Shown here one piece after another: positions 1-10,282 of a DNA stretch of 64,000 bases. Location of the stretch: positions 1 to 64,000 of the forward strand of contig NZ_FRFA01000019.1 of the NCBI RefSeq assembly GCF_900143535.1, given 5' to 3'. Position 1 is the stretch's first letter. Each line of letters opens with the position of its first letter. The notes beneath the pieces are model-generated. The model saw only the letters and a program-made list of their open reading frames with translations, ran no database searches and was not told the DNA's origin. A program made the position numbers and the translations under genes. Source of the DNA: Tateyamaria sp. Alg231-49. Lineage in GTDB: Bacteria; Pseudomonadota; Alphaproteobacteria; Rhodobacterales; Rhodobacteraceae.

Positions 1-1
1 T

Positions 2-211
2 TGGGAGAACGGATACTGCGAAAGCTTCAATGCCCGTCTCCGCGAGGAGCTGCTCAACGGCGAGGTCTTTTACTCGCTACGCGAAGCCCAAATCATCATC
101 GAAAAATGGAGAAAACACTACAACACCAAACGACCCCACAGTGCACTGGGCTATCGCCCACCGGCACTGGAAACCATCATCCCGATGGAAACCACGCCAA
201 TCATGCACTAA
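2..211 (+). pseudogene. IS3-family transposase (OrfB), C-terminal 69 residues, truncated by window edge
   Basis: The open frame enters from the left edge and has no start in the window. It reads WENGYCESFNARLREELLNG, then YNTKRPHSALGYRPPALE, and ends at a TAA. The pattern of a catalytic-region Glu in the E-x-FN context followed by the N-x-x-RPHSALGY motif is the standard C-terminus of the DDE integrase core of IS3-family OrfB. Only this end is visible, so it cannot be told whether the element is intact outside the window. It lies immediately upstream of a gene remnant and the groES operator, so the element may have inserted into a neighbouring gene. The IS3 assignment is firm; the subgroup is not determined. 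Confidence 0.88.
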
Positions 212-245
212 CATTCAAACTGGACCACTCAGGTGGGGCTGATCA
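212..245 (+). mobile_element. Probable right terminus of the IS3-family element
   Basis: About 34 bases after the transposase stop, the sequence runs through CCACTCAGGTGGGGCTGATCA. Read on the opposite strand this begins TGATCAGCCCCACC, a T-G start with a GC-rich tail of the kind expected for an IS terminal inverted repeat. The left copy is outside the window, so the exact end at 245 and any target duplication are inferred. Confidence 0.5.
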
Positions 246-442
246 CCGTTCCAGGCGTCAACGAGACGCTTCCGGCGGGAGAGTACGAGATCGAAACGGA
301 ATTGGTTTCACCCCCGGATCAACAGGATCCCGCAGCCTGGAAAGCCTCAGTCCTGGTGAAACTTGATCCCCGGACATCGCATCCGGGGCTTACACGGTCT
401 CTGACCCCTATTGTAGAGTTCCGTCGGGATAGCCACTTTTGA
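246..442 (+). pseudogene. C-terminal remnant of an unrecognised gene next to the IS end
   Basis: Directly after the inferred IS end, one frame stays open to a TGA at 440-442 and reads like real protein (for example LPAGEYEIETELVSPPDQQD and PAAWKASVLVKLDP). It has no plausible start of its own; the first usable codon is a GTG inside the IS tail. It looks like the 3' part of a gene disrupted by the insertion, but I do not recognise the family. A 7-bp perfect hairpin (368-374 with 382-388) lies inside it and is not followed by a T-run. A chance open frame remains possible. Confidence 0.35.
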
Positions 443-443
443 T

Positions 444-476
444 ACATTGGCACTCAGGTGTGGCGAGTGCCAATGT
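444..476. promoter_or_regulatory. CIRCE operator (HrcA-binding inverted repeat)
   Basis: The core is TTGGCACTC-N9-GAGTGCCAA (447-455 and 465-473), which matches the CIRCE consensus TTAGCACTC-N9-GAGTGCTAA with symmetrical A-to-G changes. The palindrome extends by three more pairs on each side to give 12-bp perfect arms. It ends about 50 bp before the groES start, the normal place for HrcA repression of groESL. Confidence 0.93.
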
Positions 477-526
477 GTCCCTATGCATGCCACCCCTACC
501 CGGAAATCCCGAAAAGGAGCATTTCC

Positions 527-2487
<1,961 letters not shown>

Positions 2488-2824
2488 AAGCGAACTTTTG
2501 CTCGCGGCATTGGAACCAATCTTTATGAGCCGCGAGCAGCATATTTCTGAAGACGGCTCGCACCAGCGACCTTGCTTCTTTGGTCGCTCTGCCCCCTGAG
2601 TAGACCATGTCTGAAGGCTCCGCTTTCTGACGTTAAGTTGCTCCAAGCTGATCTGTGTAAGCGTCGAAAACTGGAATGTAAGCTAGCTAGAGAATGCCTG
2701 CTGAAAATTCAGTAGGAAGTGTGTTTTCGAGTATTTAAGCGGCGCGCAAGTGGCAGTTCCCTAAAAAAGAAATTCTTCTTTCGCGTGCCGCTCTTTCTCG
2801 AAGTGCCTAGGAAAGGACACCACA
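2488..2824. other. Intergenic stretch with structured palindromes
   Basis: I see no convincing gene. It contains the groEL-end hairpin (2499-2538). It also holds a second inverted repeat with arms 2738-2747 and 2783-2792 (10 bp, one G-T wobble) enclosing a nested AAGAA/TTCTT stem, just upstream of the small frameshifted gene. The latter could be 5'-UTR structure. Confidence 0.5.
2499..2538 (+). terminator. Hairpin after groEL, probable terminator
   Basis: TGCTCGCGGC (2499-2508) pairs perfectly with GCCGCGAGCA (2529-2538). The loop itself folds as ATTGG-AA-CCAAT. There is no strong T-run after it, so termination efficiency is uncertain. Confidence 0.55.
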
Positions 2825-3014
2825 ATGAAACTCAACACCAATACCATCTTGGAAAAGATGAAGTCCGTTAAAGCCAGCTGTGGAGGCGCACCCTTCGGTG
2901 AAAAAAGAACGCAGGCCTAGAGACATTACAACGCTGCTGAGCGCCGCGCACAAAGCGAATGACGACATCAAGACGAAATACGAACTCGACGCGGCCAGGA
3001 AGGCCCTTGCGTAA
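2825..3014 (+). pseudogene. Small protein gene split by a +1 frameshift at a run of six A
   Basis: An ATG with AGGAAAGGA just upstream opens MKLNTNTILEKMKSVKASCG and stops after 31 residues at 2918-2920. If one A is removed from the run 2901-2906, the frame continues as ITTLLSAAHKANDDIKTKYE and ends at TAA 3012-3014, giving 62 residues with a charged helical C-terminal half. The strong ribosome site and the protein-like continuation suggest a real gene with a one-base insertion. I do not recognise the family. The short 31-residue form could instead be the true product. Confidence 0.45.
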
Positions 3015-3124
3015 TTAATAACGGCCGCGTGAAAAAACGGGCCAGTTTGCGCAAATGCAGAATGCAATATGCCGGGACCTGAACCGCAATCCATGATGGA
3101 TTGCCCTAAATTGATTGGAAAAAC

Positions 3125-3373
3125 GTGAAAAATGCAACTCTCGTAGCTGCCCTTGTGACATCCGTCGCATTCTCTGCCAATGCAATGTCCGCCGACACTG
3201 ATACCGACGGCGACGGCATGGCATCCTTCGCTGAACTTCAGCTTGTGTACCCTTTCCTCACCGATTCAATGTTCATGGACATCGATACAAACGGCGATGG
3301 CCTTGTCGACGACGAGGAAATGGCTATCGCCGTCGAGCTTGGCAATCTCGCGGATCCTGAAACCGATGCCTGA
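3125..3373 (+). CDS. Small secreted EF-hand protein
   Basis: This 82-residue protein starts at a GTG and has an N-terminal export signal (MKNATLVAALVTSVAFSANA). The mature part has two calcium-binding loops: DTDGDGMASFAEL, and DTNGDGLVDDEEM with the D-x-D/N-x-D/G-x-x-x-x-x-E spacing of EF hands. It is therefore likely a periplasmic or secreted Ca2+-binding protein of unknown role. The first loop is less canonical at its final acidic positions. It is followed 23 bp later by an SPW-repeat membrane protein on the same strand, probably in one transcript ending at the hairpin at 3764-3788. Confidence 0.7.
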   Translation: MKNATLVAALVTSVAFSANAMSADTDTDGDGMASFAELQLVYPFLTDSMFMDIDTNGDGLVDDEEMAIAVELGNLADPETDA

Positions 3374-3396
3374 AACCAAGGATTGGAGTGCGCGCT

Positions 3397-3753
3397 ATGC
3401 AGAATCGTGAAGCTTTCAGATGGACCTTCACCGCCTCGGGGCTCTGGCTGATGTTGTCGCCATTCATGCTTCTCGGCGGCCAATCGGCTCTTAGCAATGC
3501 CCTCGTTGGAGATGCAGGACTGCTCATTCTCTCGGGGCTTTTGGCATTGACCGTAGCGGGCTACGGCCACAGTAAACATTACCTGATCCAGACCTATCTG
3601 GGAGTTTCCTACGGTTTGGTTTTGGTAGCGGCTCCTTGGTTGTTCGGATTCACCGAACCTATGACCGCCTGGAATGCCGGCGTGGTCGGAACGGCTTTGG
3701 TTCTGGCGGGCCTTTATGTGGTGTTTCAAAAAATGCCGAAACACCACGCATAG
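3397..3753 (+). CDS. SPW-repeat membrane protein
   Basis: The 118-residue product has four hydrophobic segments arranged as two similar halves. Each half contains the S/A-P-W/F signature seen in SPW-repeat proteins (LMLSPFMLLGG near residue 20 and VAAPWLFGF near residue 80). These are small inner-membrane proteins of unknown function. The ATG was preferred over an in-frame GTG nine bases upstream because TGGAG sits 8 bases before it. The gene is probably co-transcribed with the EF-hand gene, and a strong hairpin follows the stop. Confidence 0.78.
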   Translation: MQNREAFRWTFTASGLWLMLSPFMLLGGQSALSNALVGDAGLLILSGLLALTVAGYGHSKHYLIQTYLGVSYGLVLVAAPWLFGFTEPMTAWNAGVVGTALVLAGLYVVFQKMPKHHA

Positions 3754-3763
3754 TGAAGACACT

Positions 3764-3788
3764 GTGTGGGGCGGCAAACGCCCCACAC
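3764..3788 (+). terminator. Rho-independent-type terminator
   Basis: A 10-bp perfect stem, GTGTGGGGCG with CGCCCCACAC around a GCAAA loop, lies 10 bp after the SPW gene stop. It is followed by TTCTAATCGTTG, a weak T-rich tail. Confidence 0.8.
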
Positions 3789-4138
3789 TTCTAATCGTTG
3801 TCCTTGCCAATACTACTCACCCTGCATCTCTTCCGGAGATGGCTATTGGCCATTGACCGCGAGTCGAACGCTTCGCGACTTATGGAGGAATGGACAGACT
3901 GTCTCACTGGACCAAGGTCGTAACCACTGGAGGTGTGCAACTCGTGTGCACTCCAAAGTGAAGGTCCGGAAAGCGCACGAAAGAAGCCTCTTGCGCAAAC
4001 GCAGCGAATTCACCCTTCGTCCGCACAGCGGACACCGTACCTATGCCTTCAATCCGCTGAAACCCAGCCTTGCCAGCGATGGTGTAAGGATGGGCAGGGT
4101 TGCCCATCCTCCGTTGCGTTTGGCGTCGCAGCCGTGCC
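3789..4138. other. Intergenic region between the SPW gene and ilvC
   Basis: No credible gene. An open frame crosses it but its composition is not protein-like and it runs into antisense ilvC sequence. The only structure I can support is the ilvC-side hairpin at 4087-4110. Confidence 0.6.
4087..4110 (-). terminator. Terminator hairpin of ilvC
   Basis: AGGATGGGCA (4087-4096) pairs perfectly with TGCCCATCCT (4101-4110) around a 4-base loop. It lies 28 bp beyond the ilvC stop on the minus strand. No long T-run follows. Confidence 0.7.
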
Positions 4139-5248
<1,110 letters not shown>

Positions 5249-5295
5249 TCAAGTGGGGTAGATCATGCGTAAGAAAGCCACTATGCGGTGAAATC

Positions 5296-5751
5296 ATGTT
5301 AGATGATGTAGACCGCCGCATAGTGCGCCAATGGCAGGCCGACCCGACCCTTGCCCCTGCTGATCTGGCGGAGCGGGCGCGGGTCAGTGTGGGCCAGCTT
5401 GCCCGTCGTCAGGCCAAGTTGCGCGAGGCCGGGGTGGTCAAGGGGGTCGTTGGCATCATTGACTGGGCGGCACTTGGATACGCGGTTGAGGTGTCTTTGC
5501 GCGTGACGTTGGACAAGACCCAAGGTGCGGCCTTTGACGAATTTATTGCCGGTGCCCGCGAGGTGCCCGAAGTGATCGAGATCCAAACGTTTTTGGGTCG
5601 GGTTGACGTGCGCCTGTCGGTCATCGCGCGGGACATGGCCCATTACCAGCATCTTTATCGCAGTCGCATTCTGGTCTTGCCCCATATCGCGGATATCGAG
5701 GCGCTGATGCATGTGGCCCGCATCAAGAGCGATCTGGCGCTGCCGTTATGA
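5296..5751 (+). CDS. Lrp/AsnC family transcriptional regulator (first of pair)
   Basis: The 151-residue protein has an N-terminal helix-turn-helix (LDDVDRRIVRQWQADPTLAP, then LAERARVSVGQLARRQAKL) and a C-terminal RAM ligand-binding domain (VPEVIEIQTFLGRVDVRLSV). The ATG at 5296 matches the usual MLDxxDRRI start; the frame is open further upstream but that part is not family-like. Lrp-type proteins sense amino acids and often control nearby biosynthetic genes. The divergent ilvC is an obvious candidate target. The stop overlaps the start of the next regulator by 4 bp (ATGA), so the two are translationally coupled and may form a hetero-oligomer. Confidence 0.9.
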   Translation: MLDDVDRRIVRQWQADPTLAPADLAERARVSVGQLARRQAKLREAGVVKGVVGIIDWAALGYAVEVSLRVTLDKTQGAAFDEFIAGAREVPEVIEIQTFLGRVDVRLSVIARDMAHYQHLYRSRILVLPHIADIEALMHVARIKSDLALPL

Positions 5752-6224
5752 CGTTGGATTACACAGATTTCGCGATCCTGCGGATGTTGGCGCAGGATGC
5801 AGGGCAGGGTGCGGGGGCCATTGGGCGCGCTTGTGGACTGTCGCAACCTGCCGCGTGGCGCCGGATCAAGCGGTTGCGCGAGGCGGGTGTTTTTGGGGGG
5901 CAGCGGCTGGTGCTGGATGCGGCGGGCCTCGGGTTTGGTGTGACTGTGTTTCTGGGGGTGAAACTGGCCACCAAGGGCCGCGTTAGTCTGGATGATTTTG
6001 AGCGCGCCGTCAGCGCCATTCCCGAGGTGCAGACGGTTGAGCATGTGCTGGGACTTTATGACTATCGCCTGCGCGTTGTGGCCCGCGACCTGCCCGACTT
6101 TGAGCGAGTTTTGCGCCGTCGCATAATGACTTTGCCCGGTGCGGGCGAGGTCGAAGCCAATGTACTGCTCAGCGAAGAGCGGCGCCCGGGGCCACTGGGG
6201 GTTGGCGCGCCCGGCGTTGGCTGA
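5748..6224 (+). CDS. Lrp/AsnC family transcriptional regulator (second of pair)
   Basis: This 158-residue protein has the same layout as its upstream neighbour: a helix-turn-helix (YTDFAILRMLAQDAGQ, then IGRACGLSQPAAWRRIKRL) and a RAM-type domain (IPEVQTVEHVLGLYDYRLRV). It starts inside the stop codon of the first regulator. The two share fold but are clearly diverged, consistent with an old tandem duplication. The last 12 residues (Gly/Pro-rich) extend beyond the usual domain end. The target is not shown by the sequence; the ilvC-side promoter is the likely one. Confidence 0.9.
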   Translation: MTLDYTDFAILRMLAQDAGQGAGAIGRACGLSQPAAWRRIKRLREAGVFGGQRLVLDAAGLGFGVTVFLGVKLATKGRVSLDDFERAVSAIPEVQTVEHVLGLYDYRLRVVARDLPDFERVLRRRIMTLPGAGEVEANVLLSEERRPGPLGVGAPGVG

Positions 6225-6265
6225 CATTGCCTTTTCCCGGCTCAGGCCTGTAGTAGGATCACACC

Positions 6266-7072
6266 ATGCTCGTCCTTTTGCTTATCATCGTTGTTTTGGG
6301 TGTGATCGGCGCACTTTACGTCCGTCGCGTGCGCCATAGGCGTGCGCTGCTGAGTGCGCCTTTGACCGACCGGGAGTGGGACATCCTGTTTGATGCCGTG
6401 CCTTTGCTGCGCCGCATGCCTGTCAAGTTTCGCGCAGCGTTCGAGGGCAAGGTCAATCTGTTCCTCGACCAAGTGGAATTTCAGGGCTGCAACGGGCTGG
6501 AGGTTACCGAAGACATGGAACTGTCCGTTGCCGCGCAGGCCTGCCTGCTCGTGGTGAATACGGATCGCTGGTACGACAAGCTGACCACCGTGTTGATGTA
6601 CCCGGCGGCCTTCAAATCCAAGCAGGTGCGCCGAGACGGATATGTCGTGAGCGAGGCCGAAGTGGTGCGGACCGGCGAAAGCTGGAGCAGGGGGCCAGTG
6701 ATCCTGTCATGGAGAGACGCACAAATCGGGGCAGAACAGGATCGCAGCGGGCACAATGTGGTTTTGCACGAGTTTGCCCATCAACTCGACGATATGTCCG
6801 GGCGCACGAACGGCATCCCGGTACTTGAGCCGGGGCAGGCCTTTGCAACATGGGAGGCCGTGTTCGTGGACGCCTTCAACCGCCATGTAGATGATGTAGA
6901 GAATGGTCGCAGAACGGCTGTTGACGCTTACGGCGCTACCAATCACCAGGAGTACTTTGCCGTCGTCATTGAGCTCTTTTACGAACGGCCTGCCGTGCTG
7001 AAGCGTGCGGAACCCAAGGTGTACGAACAGATTTCCAAACTGTTGCGACTTGATCCGGTGACATGGGGCTGA
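6266..7072 (+). CDS. mtfA: MtfA-like zinc peptidase (DUF980)
   Basis: The 268-residue protein begins with one hydrophobic segment (LVLLLIIVVLGVIGALYV) and then a soluble domain with a zinc-peptidase HEFAH motif at residues 168-172, followed by QLDDMSGRTNGIP. This matches the MtfA/DUF980 family. In E. coli, MtfA interacts with the glucose-PTS repressor Mlc; here the physiological partner is unknown. The N-terminal anchor is longer than in E. coli MtfA and would place the peptidase at the membrane. It stands alone between the Lrp pair and an aminotransferase. Confidence 0.88.
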   Translation: MLVLLLIIVVLGVIGALYVRRVRHRRALLSAPLTDREWDILFDAVPLLRRMPVKFRAAFEGKVNLFLDQVEFQGCNGLEVTEDMELSVAAQACLLVVNTDRWYDKLTTVLMYPAAFKSKQVRRDGYVVSEAEVVRTGESWSRGPVILSWRDAQIGAEQDRSGHNVVLHEFAHQLDDMSGRTNGIPVLEPGQAFATWEAVFVDAFNRHVDDVENGRRTAVDAYGATNHQEYFAVVIELFYERPAVLKRAEPKVYEQISKLLRLDPVTWG

Positions 7073-7156
7073 GCATCCAATTGAATACCAAGGTAGACTT
7101 TGCCTTTGGTGCAACGCTCCGGTAATTCATCAAGTTAATGATGGGAGAAACATGAC

Positions 7157-8284
7157 ATGGCTGCACTTTTGGATACCGTAGACCCGACCGGTCTGGAAGA
7201 ATTCTCGGTGGTTTTCACGGATCGCTCGCTGAACCACATGAGCGTGGCCTTTCAGGGGGTGATGAACGACATCTCGTCCATGTTGAAGGATGTGTATTCC
7301 GCTGACGCTGTGGTCATTGTGCCCGGTGGCGGCACCTTTGGAATGGAGGCTGTGGCCCGTCAGTTTGGACGCGGATCGGACGTTTTGGTCGTGCGCAACG
7401 GGTGGTTCTCCTATCGTTGGTCCCAGATTTTTGAACTGGGCGGGCTGACCGCCTCTACCACGGTGATGAAGGCGCGCCAGACTGGCAATGCAAGCCCGTC
7501 GCCCTTTGCCCCTTGCCCGATTGACGAGGTGGTCGAGGCCATCCGGACCCAGAAACCCGACGTTGTGTTTGCCCCGCATGTAGAAACAAGCGCGGGTGTG
7601 ATCCTGCCGGACGACTACGTTGCAGCGATGGCGGCGGCGGCCCACGATGTCGGCGCGCTGATGGTGCTGGATTGCATCGCATCGGGCTGTGCCTGGGTTG
7701 ATATGCGAAAGCTAGGTGTGGATGTGCTGATTTCCGCCCCACAAAAGGGGTGGTCAGCCTCGCCTTGTGCCGGTTTGGTTATGCTGTCCGAGCGGGCAGT
7801 GGCCCGGATGGAAGAGACCACATCAGACAGTTTCGCCATCGACCTCAAGAAGTGGCACCAGATCATGCAGGCCTATGAGAATGGGGGCCATGCCTATCAC
7901 GCGACCATGCCCACGGATGCGCTGCGCGATTTCCGTGACACCATGAAAGAGACGCAGACCTATGGGTTTGACAAGCTGAAGGATGCGCAATTGGCGCTGG
8001 GCAATGCGGTGCGCGCGATGATGGCTGACAAGGGCATTACGTCGGTTGCTGCTGATGGTTTTGGGGCACCGGGCGTTGTCGTCAGCTATACCAGCGACCC
8101 TGATATCCAGACCGGCAAACGGTTTGCGGCTGAAGGGATGCAAATCGCCGCCGGTGTGCCGCTGCAATGCGATGAGCCTGCGGATTTCCGGACTTTTCGG
8201 ATTGGCCTGTTCGGTCTCGACAAGCTTTATGATGTGGATGCGACGGTGGCCCGGTTGGGACGTGTTGTCGATCAGGTGCTGTAA
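7157..8284 (+). CDS. Class V aminotransferase (alanine/serine-glyoxylate aminotransferase-like)
   Basis: This 375-residue PLP enzyme of fold type I has the PLP-lysine in SAPQKGWS (K197), preceded by LDCIASGCAWVDM, and the N-terminal PGGGTFGMEAVARQF glycine loop. The family includes alanine-glyoxylate, serine-glyoxylate and related aminotransferases. The exact substrate cannot be read from sequence. GGGAGAA lies upstream of the ATG. It converges with the YqeY gene; a structured inverted repeat (8320-8349) separates them. Confidence 0.85.
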   Translation: MAALLDTVDPTGLEEFSVVFTDRSLNHMSVAFQGVMNDISSMLKDVYSADAVVIVPGGGTFGMEAVARQFGRGSDVLVVRNGWFSYRWSQIFELGGLTASTTVMKARQTGNASPSPFAPCPIDEVVEAIRTQKPDVVFAPHVETSAGVILPDDYVAAMAAAAHDVGALMVLDCIASGCAWVDMRKLGVDVLISAPQKGWSASPCAGLVMLSERAVARMEETTSDSFAIDLKKWHQIMQAYENGGHAYHATMPTDALRDFRDTMKETQTYGFDKLKDAQLALGNAVRAMMADKGITSVAADGFGAPGVVVSYTSDPDIQTGKRFAAEGMQIAAGVPLQCDEPADFRTFRIGLFGLDKLYDVDATVARLGRVVDQVL

Positions 8285-8319
8285 AGGCGGGCGCCCACGC
8301 GTCCGCCTTGAGGGGCAGA

Positions 8320-8349
8320 GCAAGGATGACACCCTGAGGTGTGCCTTGC
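8320..8349. terminator. Hairpin between convergent genes
   Basis: GCAAGG (8320-8325) pairs with CCTTGC (8344-8349), and inside this ACACC-CTGA-GGTGT forms a second stem. A separate AAGGCGG/CCGCCTT stem (8284-8290 and 8303-8309) begins at the aminotransferase stop. There are no T-runs, so a two-way terminator role is only probable. Confidence 0.5.
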
Positions 8350-8359
8350 CCGCCTCAGG

Positions 8360-8821
8360 TCAGCCGCACAAACGGTCCTTGACCATCGGCCCAACGGAGC
8401 CAAAGTCCATTTGGCCCGTATATTTGGCCTTTAGCACGCCCATGACCTTGCCCATGTCGCGAATGTTGTCCGCGCCCACTTCGGCGATGGCGGCATCAAC
8501 GGCCTTGGCGGAGGCCGCTTCGTCCAGCTGTTGCGGCAGAAATTCTTCGATCACCGAAATCTCGCCCAACTCACGTTCGGCCAGATCAAGACGCCCACCT
8601 TCTTCGTAGGTGCGCGCGCTTTCGACCCGTTGCTTGGACATTTTGCCCAGAATGGACAGCACTTCGGCTTCGCCCACTCCGTCGTCCTGGCCCGCGGCGC
8701 GGGCGTCGATGTCCTTGTCTTTGATGGCTGCATTGATCAGACGCAGCGTCGACAAACGCACCGCATCTTTCTCTTTCATAGCCTGTTTCATCGCAGCCGA
8801 AATCTTCGTGCGCAAATCCAT
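8360..8821 (-). CDS. GatB/YqeY domain protein
   Basis: The 153-residue product MDLRTKISAAMKQAMKEKDA...LSTLRLINAAIKDKDI is the stand-alone YqeY family, related to the C-terminal tRNA-binding domain of GatB. Length and the N-terminal KEKDxxRLSTLRLI signature match. The cellular role is poorly defined. It is divergent from carA, as is common in alphaproteobacteria. The open frame continues far upstream of this ATG, but that extension is antisense to carA and not credible, so the start at 8821 was chosen from family alignment. Confidence 0.92.
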   Translation of the reverse strand: MDLRTKISAAMKQAMKEKDAVRLSTLRLINAAIKDKDIDARAAGQDDGVGEAEVLSILGKMSKQRVESARTYEEGGRLDLAERELGEISVIEEFLPQQLDEAASAKAVDAAIAEVGADNIRDMGKVMGVLKAKYTGQMDFGSVGPMVKDRLCG

Positions 8822-9034
8822 ATTCGACGTCCATCCCCATGGCCTCGTGATAAGCGCACATTCATAGGCCATGTCAGATTGTGTGGCAAGGCATGCAATT
8901 CTTTCTAACCTATTGATATTGCTCATATCTGTAAAATACTGATCCTGCTTGACCCGGCCCACTGGTACCATTAGTTTCCGCGCAATTTGCTGCCCATAGG
9001 GCGTGCACCCCCCCTTGTTGCCAAAGGTTTGCCC

Positions 9035-10192
9035 ATGAACATCACCGCTCCGCCCGCGCCAACCGCCTGCCTCGCGCTGGCCGATGGAACGCTGTTTTAC
9101 GGCGCCGGTTTCGGGGCGACGGGGCAGGTCGTGGCCGAGTTGTGCTTTAACACCGCGATGACCGGCTATCAGGAAATCATGACCGACCCATCTTATGCCG
9201 GTCAGGTGGTTACCTTTACGTTTCCCCATATCGGCAACACCGGCGTAAACCCCGAAGATGACGAAACCGGCGATCCCGTGGCCAGTGGAATGGTTGTGAA
9301 GTGGATGCCAACGCAATCGTCGAATTGGCGCGCGACCGAAGAATTGTCTTCGTGGCTGGCTGCTCGGGGACGCATCGCGATTGGCGGCGTCGACACACGG
9401 CGGCTGACCCGCGCCATCCGGCAGGCAGGTGCGCCGCATGTGGCGTTGGCCTATGACCCCAACGGGAATTTCGACACTGATGCCCTTGTCGCCGCTGCGC
9501 GCGACTTTGCCGGGCTTGAAGGCATGGATCTGGCCAAGGATGTGACCTGCGCACAGTCCTATCATTGGAACCAGATGCGTTGGGCCTGGCCCGAGGGTTA
9601 TACGCCCCAGAACGATCCAAAATACAAAGTCGTCGCCATCGACTATGGCGCCAAACGCAACATCCTGCGCTGCCTTGCTTCTGCGGGCTGTGATGTGACC
9701 GTGTTGCCTGCGACGGCGACCGCTGATGAGGTTATGGCCCATAACCCTGACGGCGTGTTTCTGTCTAATGGCCCCGGCGATCCGGCCGCCACCGGCGCAT
9801 ACGCTGTGCCGATGATCAAGGACGTGCTGACCCGCGATCTTCCTGTCTTTGGCATTTGCCTTGGCCATCAGATGCTTGCGCTGGCCCTTGGGGCCAAGAC
9901 GATCAAGATGAACCATGGCCATCACGGTGCCAACCACCCGGTGAAAGACCTTGAGACCGGCAAGGTTGAAATCACCTCGATGAACCACGGCTTTGCTGTA
10001 GATGCGCAAACCTTGCCTGAGGGCGTGGAGGAGACGCATACATCGCTCTTTGACGGTTCGAACTGTGGTATTCGGGTCAAGGGCAGGCCGGTCTATTCGG
10101 TGCAATACCACCCCGAAGCCAGCCCGGGCCCTCAGGACAGCTATTATCTGTTCGAACGCTTTGCTGCGGCTATGGACGCACAGCGCACCTGA
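9035..10192 (+). CDS. carA: Carbamoyl-phosphate synthase small (glutaminase) subunit
   Basis: This subunit releases ammonia from glutamine for the large subunit CarB, feeding arginine and pyrimidine synthesis. The 385-residue protein has the N-terminal CPSase domain (TGYQEIMTDPSYAGQ) and a class I amidotransferase domain with the nucleophile in FGICLGHQM (C275) and the His/Glu pair in YHPEAS near the C-terminus. The ATG giving MNITAPPAP was preferred to an upstream in-frame codon at 8987 because homologues start here. carB is not in the window. Confidence 0.95.
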   Translation: MNITAPPAPTACLALADGTLFYGAGFGATGQVVAELCFNTAMTGYQEIMTDPSYAGQVVTFTFPHIGNTGVNPEDDETGDPVASGMVVKWMPTQSSNWRATEELSSWLAARGRIAIGGVDTRRLTRAIRQAGAPHVALAYDPNGNFDTDALVAAARDFAGLEGMDLAKDVTCAQSYHWNQMRWAWPEGYTPQNDPKYKVVAIDYGAKRNILRCLASAGCDVTVLPATATADEVMAHNPDGVFLSNGPGDPAATGAYAVPMIKDVLTRDLPVFGICLGHQMLALALGAKTIKMNHGHHGANHPVKDLETGKVEITSMNHGFAVDAQTLPEGVEETHTSLFDGSNCGIRVKGRPVYSVQYHPEASPGPQDSYYLFERFAAAMDAQRT

Positions 10193-10282
10193 CTCAAAAC
10201 CGTTCACCCTAAATAGAAATTTTAACGTCCCATTAACCATGCGGGCGCACTGTGGCTTGACCCATAGGTTCAGGCCCCGAGA

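Noticed and set aside
2901-2907. A dnaX-like slippery heptamer (A-AAA-AAG) for programmed frameshifting in the small gene
   Set aside because: The heptamer is out of phase with the reading frame, and a +1 shift is needed where dnaX-type sites give -1.
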